The notes under the pieces were generated by a model. The model had not been told where the DNA came from and made no database searches. It saw nothing but the letters and a program-made list of their open reading frames with translations. A stretch of 64,000 bases of DNA from Herbidospora galbida (GTDB lineage Bacteria > Actinomycetota > Actinomycetes > Streptosporangiales > Streptosporangiaceae): contig NZ_SZQA01000009.1 in the NCBI RefSeq assembly GCF_005233835.1, positions 62,001 to 126,000 of the forward strand, in the 5' to 3' direction. Below are positions 16,248-23,775 of the stretch, piece after piece; the first letter of the stretch is position 1, and each line of letters starts with the position of its first letter. A program made the translations under genes and the position numbers.

Positions 16248-18365
16248 TTATTTAGCGAGCCCGGCGAGCGGGGGCGGCAGCTCACGCTCATGGATCAGCA
16301 CCAGGCGGCGGGTCGCCCTGGTCATCGCCACGTAGAGGTCGCGACCGGCCAGTTCCTCGGGCCACAGCACGATGACGCCGTCGAATTCGAGCCCTTTTGA
16401 GGTCGTCACGGTCAGCAGCGCCACCGGCGAGTCCAGCGGATCGAGCGTAACGGCTTCCGGGACCATCGACGCGACTTCCGCATACCGTTCACCGGACGTG
16501 ATGATCGCCAGCCGGCCCTCCCCGTCGGCGAGGAGGTCTCGGGCCGCGGCGGCGATCTCCGCCCTGAGCACGTCGTTCAGCCCGGACTGGGCGGTCTGGA
16601 CCACTCGGGGCGGCTCTTCGGCGGGCCGCACCGAAATCGGGGGTTCCTGGTCGGGGGCGATCTCCTTCAGGACCTCGGCGGCGGCGTCCATCACGTCTTT
16701 GGGGGTGCGGTAGTTGACCGTGAGGCGCTCCTCGCGCCAGGTGACGTACTGGTCGAGCATCTCGCCCCAGCTCGTCGCGCCGGCCGGGGAGCCGGTCTGG
16801 CCGATGTCGCCGACGATCGTCATCGAGCGGGTCGGGATGCGCCGCATGATCATGCGCCAGGCCATCGCGGAGAGCTCCTGGGCCTCGTCCACGATCACGT
16901 GGCCGTAGACCCACTTGCGGTCGCGCTCGGCCCGCTGGGCGGTGGTGACCTCCTCGCCGGGGGTGGCGTTCCAGTCGGCCAGCAGCGCCGCCTCGACCTC
17001 CTCCACGCCGGTGACGGTGAGCACCTCGCGGGCGAACAGCTCCTGCTCGGCCCGGTCGTCGTCGTCGCGCCGCGCCGGGCCGGGCTCCTCGCCGAGCAGC
17101 TCTGCGGCCTCGTCCAGGAGGGGGATGTCACCGGTCGTCCACGGGTCGCCGGGCGCCTTGCCGAGCATCCCCCGCACGAGCTCCTGCGGGGTGACGACCG
17201 GCCACAGGGCGTCGATGGCCGCCCTGACCGGGGGTTCGTGCCAGAGGACCTTCCTGATGTACGCCAGCTCGTCGGCGTCGGCGGGCCGGTCGAGTTTGGC
17301 CGTCTCGTCGATCGCGAGCGCGCGCAGCAGGTCGAGGACCATCAGCTTGCGGGCCACGTTGTGGGGGCGGCCCGACCTGCGGGCCCGGTCGCGGGCCTCG
17401 GCGCAGAGGTGGTGCGGGACCGCCAGGTCCAGCCCGTCGACGTGGATCTCCAGGTCGCCCTCGGGCACCCGCTGCCGGTCGGCCACCGCCCGCGCGACCG
17501 CGTCGACCATGCCGAGGTCGCCCTTGATGACGGCCTGGAACGGCTCGTCGTCGGCCGTGGCGGTGACGCCGGGGAACAGGTCGCCGACGCCGGCCAGCAC
17601 CACGTCGGTCTCGCCCAGCGAGGGCAGGACCTGGCTGATGTAGCGCAGGAAGGTCGTGTTCGGGCCGACGACCAGGACGCCCCGGCGTTCGAGGGTCTCG
17701 CGGTAGGCGTACAGGAGATAGGCGGCGCGGTGGAGGGCGGCGACGGTCTTGCCGGTGCCGGGGCCGCCCTGGACGACGAGGGTGCCGTGCAGGCCCGACC
17801 GGATCACCCGGTCCTGCTCGGTCTGGATGGTGGCCACGACGTCGCCCATCCGGCCGGTGCGCCTGCGCCGGAGGGCGGCCAGCAGCGCGGCCTCGCCGAC
17901 GAAGCCGCCGTCGACGTCCTCGCGGTCGAGGTCGAAGACCTCGTCGTCGACGCCGACCACGGTCCGGCCCCTGGTCCGCAGGTGGCGGCGGCGCACCAGC
18001 GTGCCCGGGTAGGAGGGGGTGGCGGCGTAGAAGGGCCGGGCGGCGGGGGCCCGCCAGTCGACCAGGATCGTCTCGTGGTCGTCGTTGCGCAGCCCGACGC
18101 GGCCGATGTAGAGGGTCTCCTCCAAGACGTCGTCGATGCGCCCGAAGCACAGGCCGCGCTCGACGCCGTTGAGCTGTGCCAGCCGTCTGGCGTGCTCCTT
18201 GGCCGACACCTCGCGCTCGACCCGCGCCTGGTGGGTGCCGCCCGAGGCGCCCTTGGCGTATTCGGTCTTCAGAGCCTCGGCCGTCCGGCGCCGGACGATG
18301 TCGAGCCGGTCGTAGAGCTGGGTGATCCGGCTCTGCTCCAATTCGAGCACTTGACGATTGGCCAC
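16248..18365 (-). CDS. helR: HelD/HelR-type UvrD-like helicase (RNA polymerase recycling)
   Basis: About 705 residues of a superfamily-1 ATPase. An N-terminal coiled-coil (LELEQSRITQLYDRLD) precedes Walker A GGPGTGKT, a DEAQELS Walker B, motif GDIGQTG, motif NYRTPK and the C-terminal TTSKGLEFDGV and VAMTRATRRL. This layout fits actinobacterial HelR/HelD, which removes or rescues RNA polymerase and in some species gives rifamycin tolerance. I prefer the GTG at 18365, which follows GGAGAGG; an in-frame TTG at 18422 would add 19 residues. The leader has an unusual dual hairpin (18372-18439). Confidence 0.87.
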   Translation of the reverse strand: MANRQVLELEQSRITQLYDRLDIVRRRTAEALKTEYAKGASGGTHQARVEREVSAKEHARRLAQLNGVERGLCFGRIDDVLEETLYIGRVGLRNDDHETILVDWRAPAARPFYAATPSYPGTLVRRRHLRTRGRTVVGVDDEVFDLDREDVDGGFVGEAALLAALRRRRTGRMGDVVATIQTEQDRVIRSGLHGTLVVQGGPGTGKTVAALHRAAYLLYAYRETLERRGVLVVGPNTTFLRYISQVLPSLGETDVVLAGVGDLFPGVTATADDEPFQAVIKGDLGMVDAVARAVADRQRVPEGDLEIHVDGLDLAVPHHLCAEARDRARRSGRPHNVARKLMVLDLLRALAIDETAKLDRPADADELAYIRKVLWHEPPVRAAIDALWPVVTPQELVRGMLGKAPGDPWTTGDIPLLDEAAELLGEEPGPARRDDDDRAEQELFAREVLTVTGVEEVEAALLADWNATPGEEVTTAQRAERDRKWVYGHVIVDEAQELSAMAWRMIMRRIPTRSMTIVGDIGQTGSPAGATSWGEMLDQYVTWREERLTVNYRTPKDVMDAAAEVLKEIAPDQEPPISVRPAEEPPRVVQTAQSGLNDVLRAEIAAAARDLLADGEGRLAIITSGERYAEVASMVPEAVTLDPLDSPVALLTVTTSKGLEFDGVIVLWPEELAGRDLYVAMTRATRRLVLIHERELPPPLAGLAK

Positions 18366-18427
18366 GCTAGTGCTATCCTCTCCAACGGAGCTATGTGAAT
18401 TGTGCAGCGACTGAGGCCGCAATTCAT
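18269..18427 (-). CDS. possible upstream ORF overlapping the helicase start
   Basis: An ATG at 18427 has the best ribosome-binding site in the leader (AAGGAG, 8 nt before ATG) and opens a 52-residue frame beginning MNCGLSRCTIHIAPLER. It overlaps the helicase start out of frame and ends inside it. It resembles no family I know. It may be a regulatory leader peptide, or the site may be non-productive because it is folded into the leader hairpin. Confidence 0.35.
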   Translation of the reverse strand: MNCGLSRCTIHIAPLERIALAWPIVKCSNWSRAGSPSSTTGSTSSGAGRPRL

Positions 18428-18439
18428 CAGGATAGCTCC
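18372..18439 (-). promoter_or_regulatory. alternative-hairpin leader of the helicase gene
   Basis: In the minus-strand RNA, GGAGCTATCCT (18439-18429) can pair either with ATAGCTCC (18394-18387, extended by TGAATTG/CAATTCA at 18426-18420 and 18402-18396) or with AGGATAGC (18379-18372). The second partner overlaps the ribosome-binding site of the GTG start. The first fold hides the ribosome-binding site of the upstream ATG and exposes that of the GTG. This is a two-state arrangement suited to translational control. Confidence 0.5.
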
Positions 18440-18606
18440 TTTTTCATGCGCGCATCCGGCGTCGCCCGACCGGTGATTTCGCCGATGCGCCACCCCCGGT
18501 TCGATCCCGACGATGACGCAGTCAGCAATTCCGACAGGGCCGTCGTGCGGAGCCGGAAACGTGCCCGCAACACCAGCGGCTCTTCCGAGAACCGGGAGAC
18601 ACCCCC

Positions 18607-19545
18607 TTGCGACGCTTCTTCGCGGCAGATTCCCCACGCGAGCCACGATCGGCCTTCGGCCGCCCGCGTCTCACTCGCTTCTCGTCCCGACTGTCCCGCA
18701 TCGCCACCGCCGCCCTCGCGTTCACCCTGGCGACCGGGACCGCCGTCACCCTCGCCCCCTCGGCGCAGGCCGCCGGCTTCGAGCGCGGCCCGAACCCCAC
18801 CAGCGCGATCCTCGAGGCCTCGCGCGGCCCGTTCTCCGTCGCGACCACGAGCGTCTCGTCGCTCGTCTCCGGCTTCGGCGGCGGCACGATCTACTACCCG
18901 ACCGACACCAGCCAGGGCACCTTCGGCGCGATCGCCATCTCCCCCGGCTACACCGCCCGGTGGTCGAGCCTCGAATGGTTAGGCCCGCGCATCGCCTCGC
19001 ACGGCTTCGTCGTCATCGGCATCGAGACCAACTCGACCCTCGACCAGCCCGCCAGCCGCGGCAACCAGCTCCTGGCCGCCCTCGACTACCTGGTCAACAG
19101 CAGCTCCACCACGGTACGCAGCCGCATCGACCGCAACCGCCTCGCGGTCGCCGGCCACTCGATGGGCGGCGGCGGCACCCTCCACGCGGCCGAAGACCGG
19201 CCGTCGCTCAAGGCCGCCGTGCCGATCGCGCCGTGGAACACCGACAAGACGTGGGGTTCGGTCCGCGTTCCGACCCTGATCGTGGCCGGCGAGAGCGACA
19301 GCGTCGCCTCCCCGACGACGCACGCCAGCCCGTTCTACAACAGCATCACCCAGACCGAGAAGGCGTACCTGGAGCTCAACAGCGCCAGCCACTTCTTCCC
19401 GCAGACGACCAACACCCCGTTCGCCAAGCAGTTCGTCGCCTGGCTCAAGCGCTGGGTCGACGAGGACACCCGCTACAGCCAGTTCATCTGTCCCGGCCCG
19501 AGCGGCCTGGCGATCGAGGAGTACCGCAGTACCTGCCCTGTCTGA
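18607..19545 (+). CDS. secreted cutinase / PET-hydrolase-like polyesterase
   Basis: 312 residues, TTG start with GGGAG 7 nt upstream, N-terminal signal peptide (hydrophobic core ~32-50, cut near [12 protein letters not shown]). An alpha/beta hydrolase of the actinobacterial cutinase family (TfCut2/LCC type). Predicted triad: Ser185 (GHSMGG), Asp231 (AGESDS) and His262 (ASHFFP). Substrate-cleft residues shared with polyester hydrolases are Tyr115 (SPGYT), Met186, Trp210 (APWN) and Phe263. Cys295 and Cys310 match the C-terminal disulfide. The likely role is extracellular hydrolysis of cutin or other polyesters. The N-terminal ~25 residues are encoded by a dispersed repeat (18624-18678), so the extended N-region is atypical. 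Confidence 0.92.
   Translation: MRRFFAADSPREPRSAFGRPRLTRFSSRLSRIATAALAFTLATGTAVTLAPSAQAAGFERGPNPTSAILEASRGPFSVATTSVSSLVSGFGGGTIYYPTDTSQGTFGAIAISPGYTARWSSLEWLGPRIASHGFVVIGIETNSTLDQPASRGNQLLAALDYLVNSSSTTVRSRIDRNRLAVAGHSMGGGGTLHAAEDRPSLKAAVPIAPWNTDKTWGSVRVPTLIVAGESDSVASPTTHASPFYNSITQTEKAYLELNSASHFFPQTTNTPFAKQFVAWLKRWVDEDTRYSQFICPGPSGLAIEEYRSTCPV
18624..18678. repeat. dispersed palindromic element, copy 2 (inside cutinase signal region)
   Basis: GGCAGATTC, then ACGCGAGCCACG, the hairpin CGGCC-TTCGGCCG, then GCGTCTCACTCGC. It shares order and sequence with copies 1 and 3. Here it lies within the first codons of the cutinase gene, upstream of the hydrophobic signal core. Confidence 0.65.
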
Positions 19546-19570
19546 CCCCGGCGTCTGACCCGGACCGGAG

Positions 19571-19600
19571 AAGCCCCGTGACGGCGGTCACGGGGCTTTT
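19571..19600 (+). terminator. terminator of the cutinase gene
   Basis: Perfect 12-bp stem AAGCCCCGTGAC / GTCACGGGGCTT with a 4-nt loop, followed by TTCCTTT. Confidence 0.9.
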
Positions 19601-19663
19601 CCTTTCGCGCCGGAACACGGCGTTCGGGCTGCGGCGGACGGTCCTGCCCTGTATGTCTGTGAA

Positions 19664-20086
19664 GTGATCCGATTCCGCCTCCTCGGCCTCGCGGCCACCG
19701 CGCTCGTCCTGACCGCCTGCGGCGCCGCCGCCGCGCCGGGTCCCGTCCACACCGGCCTGACGGCCGCCGACGTCGTCAGGGAGCTGTCCGAGCACGGCAT
19801 GGACGCCCACCTCGGCGTGACCTACCAGGAGGAGGGCGTCACCGGCGCCTCGTTCCAGGCCGACGCGATCGCCGTCACGGGCAAGGGCGGCGGCCCGGCC
19901 GACCTCGCGACCGGCGGCCTGATCCAGGTCTTCGCGGACGAGACCTCGGCGGCCGGCCAGCCCAGAGAGACCTCGGAGCACACCTATCAGGTGGGCAACG
20001 TCCTGCTGCGCATGGCCGAGGCCGTGCCGGAACAGGACGCGCGACGCTACCGGACCGCCCTTGAGGAGATCCTGCGGCAGGGCTGA
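19664..20086 (+). CDS. small lipoprotein of unknown function
   Basis: 140 residues, GTG start. The N-terminus is a lipoprotein signal (RFRLLGLAATALVLTAC, lipobox LTAC). The remainder is soluble, with a repeated Gly/Asp-rich stretch and a C-terminal helix (RRYRTALEEILRQG). I do not recognise the family. Convergent with the STAS gene 5 bp downstream. Confidence 0.75.
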   Translation: MIRFRLLGLAATALVLTACGAAAAPGPVHTGLTAADVVRELSEHGMDAHLGVTYQEEGVTGASFQADAIAVTGKGGGPADLATGGLIQVFADETSAAGQPRETSEHTYQVGNVLLRMAEAVPEQDARRYRTALEEILRQG

Positions 20087-20091
20087 GCCCG

Positions 20092-20637
20092 TTACCCGGC
20101 GAAGGCCTCGTCGACCGAGTCGTAGACCTTCAGCCGGGTCCGCAGGCCCAGGAGGTCGAAGAGCCGGGCCACCCGGGGTGTCAGGGCGCAGTAGGCCGCC
20201 GGGCCCCGGCGGTGGGCGTCGAGGAGGACCTGCAGGCCCCGGCTGTCGATGAAGGTCAGGCCCGCGAGGTCGAAGACCACCCGTTCGCCGGAACGCTCCC
20301 GGACGTAGTCGTGGAAGGCCGGTTCGGCCAGGGCGTCGATCTCGCCCCGGACCACGATGATCACGTCGCCACCACGACGGTGGGCGGTCACCTGGAAGGC
20401 GCGGCCCGCCAAACCGGGCTCGCCGTCGTCTTCCGCCGTCAATTCGCGCTCTCTCTCCAGAACGGCCCGCGCGGCTTCGCGGAGGTCGACCCCGCCATGC
20501 CACTCCGCCAGATGCGCCAGATGATAGGCGGCGGCGTAGCGGCGTTCAGCCGGGTGAGCGGCGCGCAGCCGCTGGTCCTGACGGACACGCTCGGCGGCAC
20601 GACGATGATCCTCCACAATCCCCACTCTTTCACTCAT
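20092..20637 (-). CDS. STAS-domain anti-sigma-factor antagonist
   Basis: 181 residues from the ATG at 20637. The N-terminal half is helical and charged (RVRQDQRLRAAHPAERR). The C-terminal ~95 residues form a STAS domain (VIIVVRGEIDALAEPAFHDY, VVFDLAGLTFIDSRGLQVLL). The Ser in FIDSRG is the usual phosphorylation site in partner switching. Potential partners in the window are the RsbW-type ATPase (50393-50815) and SpoIIE phosphatase (52810-53928), but they are distant, so pairing is inference. Confidence 0.85.
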   Translation of the reverse strand: MSERVGIVEDHRRAAERVRQDQRLRAAHPAERRYAAAYHLAHLAEWHGGVDLREAARAVLERERELTAEDDGEPGLAGRAFQVTAHRRGGDVIIVVRGEIDALAEPAFHDYVRERSGERVVFDLAGLTFIDSRGLQVLLDAHRRGPAAYCALTPRVARLFDLLGLRTRLKVYDSVDEAFAG

Positions 20638-20747
20638 CCCCGACGCCCGCCACATCGGCGTAAGACCCGGGGGTGGTGCCAGCACCACCTTTTTCCCGGA
20701 TACCTCGTGGATGGTGACCGCCCCACCCGGTCTCTACGGTTGTCCCC

Positions 20748-21992
20748 ATGGCCCTCACCCAGACGCTCACCCCGTGGGACCGGCTGCGCTCTCACTGGGC
20801 CGCCCCGACCTGGCTGCGCACCGCGCACGTGGTGACCGGGGCGCCGGTCGCGCTGCTGGCGCTGGCCGTGATCGGCGGCCTGGCCGCCGTCTCGATCATC
20901 TTCATCTGGACGATCGTGGTCCCCCTGGTCGCGCTGCCGCTCATGTTCTGGCTGCTGCGGCATCTGACCGGGCTGCAGCGGGGGCGCTTCGCGGCGTTCC
21001 TGTCCATCGAGATCCCGGCGATCCGGCGCAGGCAGAGCACCCGGAACCCCATCAGGTTCCTCTATGCCGAGATCCGCGACCCGCGCACCTGGCGGCAGCT
21101 CGCCTACCACCTGCTCGCCCCCTTCATCACCGGGATCGGGCTGTTCGCCATGATCGTGGCCTGGTCGGGGGCGTTGGCGGCCCTCACGGTGGCGATCAAC
21201 TACTGGACCGACCGGGGCACCTCGGAGATCGAGGGCTGGTTCATGCTGACGCTCGCGGCGGCGCTGGCGGTGGCCGGGCCGTGGGCGGCCAGACTGATCT
21301 GCTCGGTCGACGAGGTGGCCGCCGTGTCGCTGCTCGGCCCGAGCACCGCCGACCTGCTGACCGAACGGGTCGAGAGCCTGCGCGAGAGCCGCGCCGAGGT
21401 GATCGACGCGGCCGACGCCGAGCGGCGCCGGATGGAGCGCGACCTCCACGACGGCGCCCAGCGCCGGCTCGTGTGGCTGGCGATGAACCTCGGTATGGCC
21501 CGCACCACCCTCACCGACCTGCCCGAACCGGCCCGGCAGGTGATCGCGCAGGCCCACGACGAGGCGAAGCTGGCGCTGAAGGAGCTGCGCGACCTGGTGC
21601 GCGGGCTCCACCCGGCGGTGCTCGACGAGCAGGGCCTCGACGCCGCGCTGTCGGGGGTGGCCGCGCGGTCGCCGGTGCCGGTGCGGCTGACCGTCGAGGT
21701 CGACCGGCGGCCCTCCCCGACGATCGAGGCGGTGGCGTTCTTCGTGGTGTCCGAGGCGCTCACCAACGTCGCCAAGCACGCCGAGGCCCACGAGGCGTTC
21801 GTCACCGTGCGCAGAGAGGGCGACCGGCTGATCGTCGAGGTGCTCGACGACGGGCGGGGCGGCGCCGACCCGGCCGAGGGCTCGGGGCTGCGCGGCCTGA
21901 TCCAGCGGGCCGGTTCCGTCGACGGGCTGATCACGATCCTCAGCCCCGAGGGCGGGCCGACCACGATCCGGGCCGATCTGCCGTGCGGGTAG
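20748..21992 (+). CDS. sensor histidine kinase (NarX/DesK type)
   Basis: 414 residues. Four to five membrane helices occupy ~residues 25-185. The cytoplasmic part follows: HisKA_3 with the phosphate-accepting His in ERDLHDGAQRR, and a C-terminal HATPase domain (EALTNVAKHAEA, DDGRGGADPAEGSGLRG). It shares a 10-nt overlap with the response regulator gene, so they are a translationally coupled pair. The signal is unknown; the membrane-embedded N-terminus suggests an envelope signal. Confidence 0.94.
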   Translation: MALTQTLTPWDRLRSHWAAPTWLRTAHVVTGAPVALLALAVIGGLAAVSIIFIWTIVVPLVALPLMFWLLRHLTGLQRGRFAAFLSIEIPAIRRRQSTRNPIRFLYAEIRDPRTWRQLAYHLLAPFITGIGLFAMIVAWSGALAALTVAINYWTDRGTSEIEGWFMLTLAAALAVAGPWAARLICSVDEVAAVSLLGPSTADLLTERVESLRESRAEVIDAADAERRRMERDLHDGAQRRLVWLAMNLGMARTTLTDLPEPARQVIAQAHDEAKLALKELRDLVRGLHPAVLDEQGLDAALSGVAARSPVPVRLTVEVDRRPSPTIEAVAFFVVSEALTNVAKHAEAHEAFVTVRREGDRLIVEVLDDGRGGADPAEGSGLRGLIQRAGSVDGLITILSPEGGPTTIRADLPCG

Positions 21993-22627
21993 TCCTCGCC
22001 GAAGACTCCGTGCTGCTCCGCGAGGGCCTCGTCTGGGTGCTCCGGTCGGCCGGCATGGAGGTCGTGGCCGCCGTCGAAGACGCCGAGGGGCTGCTGCGCG
22101 CGGCTGAGGAGCACCGGCCCGACCTGGTCGTGACCGACGTGCGCATGCCGCCGTCCCACACCGACGAGGGCCTGCGCGCCGCCCTGGTGCTCCGGCGGCA
22201 GTGGCCCGACATGTCGATCGTGGTGCTCTCGCAGTACGTCGAGGAGCGCTACGCCGCCACCCTGCTGTCCACGACCACCACCGGGGTCGGCTACCTGCTG
22301 AAAGACCGGGTGGCCGACGTGCCCGAGTTCCTCGACGCGCTGCGCCGGGTCGCGACGGGCGGCACCGCCCTCGACCCCGAGGTCGTCGCCCAGCTCCTGG
22401 TCCGCCGCCACAGCGACCCGCTCGACCGTCTGACCCGCCGAGAGAAGGAGGTGCTGGCCTTGATCGCCGAGGGCCGCTCCAACACCGGCATCGCCGAGGC
22501 TCTGTCTGTCTCGGAGAGCGCCGTGGGCAAGCACATCAACAACATCTTCGCCAAGCTCGACCTGGCCGGCGACGACAAGGACCACCGGCGCGTGCTGGCC
22601 GTGCTCCGGTTCCTGAGGGTCTCGTGA
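21983..22627 (+). CDS. response regulator, NarL/LuxR type
   Basis: 214 residues from the GTG at 21983. Receiver domain with the acidic pocket in VVLAEDS and phosphorylation Asp in LVVTDVRMP. The LuxR-type helix-turn-helix covers ~150-205 (LTRREKEVLALIAEGRSNTGIAE). It acts with the upstream kinase. Its stop codon overlaps the next start (GTGA), so the three genes form one operon. Confidence 0.94.
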   Translation: MRVVLAEDSVLLREGLVWVLRSAGMEVVAAVEDAEGLLRAAEEHRPDLVVTDVRMPPSHTDEGLRAALVLRRQWPDMSIVVLSQYVEERYAATLLSTTTTGVGYLLKDRVADVPEFLDALRRVATGGTALDPEVVAQLLVRRHSDPLDRLTRREKEVLALIAEGRSNTGIAEALSVSESAVGKHINNIFAKLDLAGDDKDHRRVLAVLRFLRVS

Positions 22628-23034
22628 ACGCGGCGGCGCGGCTGCGCTGGCGGGTCTCCGGCGCGATCTTCACCGCCGCGATCCTGGTGCTCGGCGCGGC
22701 GGGCTTCTCCACGGCCGTGCTCGACGAACCGGGGGTCCCGATGGCGCTGGTCGACACCCGCACGACCGAGACCGTCCGCGACGAGTACCTGCTCTACACG
22801 CCGCAGTTCGTGCTGGTCGACCACAGCGGACCCGGCGTCCCGATCGACATCGAGCACGGCACGGGCGACCGGGTGGTCATCGAACGCGAGACCACGTGGG
22901 CCCGCGAGCGGCCCGACCAGTCGCAGTCGTGGGACGGCCAGACCCTGACCATCGACTCCGGCGGCTGCATGGACTGCACGGTCCGCTACCGGATCACCCT
23001 GCCCGAGCACACCGAAGTCATCCGGCGCGGCTAA
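22624..23034 (+). CDS. membrane-anchored protein, possibly truncated DUF4097-like
   Basis: 136 residues, GTG start overlapping the response regulator stop. One N-terminal membrane anchor (~8-33) precedes a beta-strand-rich extracytoplasmic part with CMDC (VVIERETTW, LTIDSGGCMDC, RYRITLP). That pattern resembles the first third of DUF4097-type beta-helix proteins often linked to kinase/regulator pairs. Here the frame ends abruptly at TEVIRRG, so it may be truncated. Confidence 0.65.
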   Translation: MNAAARLRWRVSGAIFTAAILVLGAAGFSTAVLDEPGVPMALVDTRTTETVRDEYLLYTPQFVLVDHSGPGVPIDIEHGTGDRVVIERETTWARERPDQSQSWDGQTLTIDSGGCMDCTVRYRITLPEHTEVIRRG

Positions 23035-23084
23035 GACAGCTAAAACCAGGTGAAACACCCGGCGGGGCCGGGTAGCGTCACCGG

Positions 23085-23579
23085 GTGATTCCGCTGGTAG
23101 AACGAGAGATCCGTGCCTCGTTCGTGAACTGTTCCAAGGGTGAGGCCTCGCGCCTCAACCTCCCGCGCGACCTGCGTGAGCTCGACTGGGAGTCGCTCGA
23201 CTTCCTGGGCTGGCGCGACCCTCAGTCGCCCGAGCGGGGCTATCTGGTCGCCGAGCACGGCGGGCGGCTGACGGGGATCGTCATGCGGTTCCCGCAGGGC
23301 GTCAAGCGCAGCGTCGTCAAGACGACCGTCTGCTCGGTCTGCGTGACCTCCCACGGGGGCACCGGCGTGGCGCTGTTCGTGGCGCCCCGCGTCGGCGCGG
23401 CCGGGCGGCAGGGCAACACGGTGGGCGCCTATCTGTGCTCCGACCTGGCCTGCTCGCTCTACGTCCGGGGCCGTAAGGCCACCGACCGGCTGTCGGGTTC
23501 AGAGACGCTGTCGCCGGAGGACAAGATCGCCCGGCTGGTCGTGAACCTCGACGACTTCGTCGCGAAGGTGCTCGCCTAG
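23085..23579 (+). CDS. FBP-domain protein (EF-G-binding, FusB-like)
   Basis: 164 residues, GTG start. N-terminal ~60 residues are helical; the C-terminal part has the treble-clef zinc-finger layout of FBP proteins, with CSVC and a second pair in LCSDLAC. Members of the family bind elongation factor G, and FusB gives fusidic-acid resistance in staphylococci. Actinobacterial homologues are common and their role is not settled. Monocistronic, with its own terminator. Confidence 0.82.
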   Translation: MIPLVEREIRASFVNCSKGEASRLNLPRDLRELDWESLDFLGWRDPQSPERGYLVAEHGGRLTGIVMRFPQGVKRSVVKTTVCSVCVTSHGGTGVALFVAPRVGAAGRQGNTVGAYLCSDLACSLYVRGRKATDRLSGSETLSPEDKIARLVVNLDDFVAKVLA

Positions 23580-23620
23580 GGTGGCCACGATGACCAGGCG
23601 GACGGCCCGCTTCCAACCCC

Positions 23621-23652
23621 GGCCCCGGGCAGGCACGACGCCTCCCGGGGCC
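23621..23652 (+). terminator. terminator of the FBP gene
   Basis: GGCCCCGGG (23621-23629) pairs with CCCGGGGCC (23644-23652); AGGC/GCCT extends the stem inward. Followed by TTCTT. Confidence 0.88.
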
Positions 23653-23671
23653 TTCTTCGTGCCCGGATTTC

Positions 23672-23688
23672 TTAGGAAACTTTCCTAA
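23672..23688. promoter_or_regulatory. perfect palindrome TTAGGAAACTTTCCTAA upstream of a secreted enzyme
   Basis: An 8-bp perfect inverted repeat around one central base, immediately upstream of a -35-like TTGACC (23694-23699). It precedes the secreted alginate-lyase-like gene. The position fits an operator or activator site for a polysaccharide-utilisation regulator; the regulator is not identifiable here. Confidence 0.6.
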
Positions 23689-23775
23689 CCATATTGACCC
23701 GGACTGTCAGGTCTGTGTTGGATGAGCGCTCAAGAGCGCTCGTCCCACCCGTCTCTTTCTGTACGGAGTCTGCCG

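Noticed and set aside
18366-18606. Searched for a rifamycin-associated element upstream of the helicase
   Set aside because: No such inverted repeat is evident; the inverted repeats present are those of the leader hairpin.
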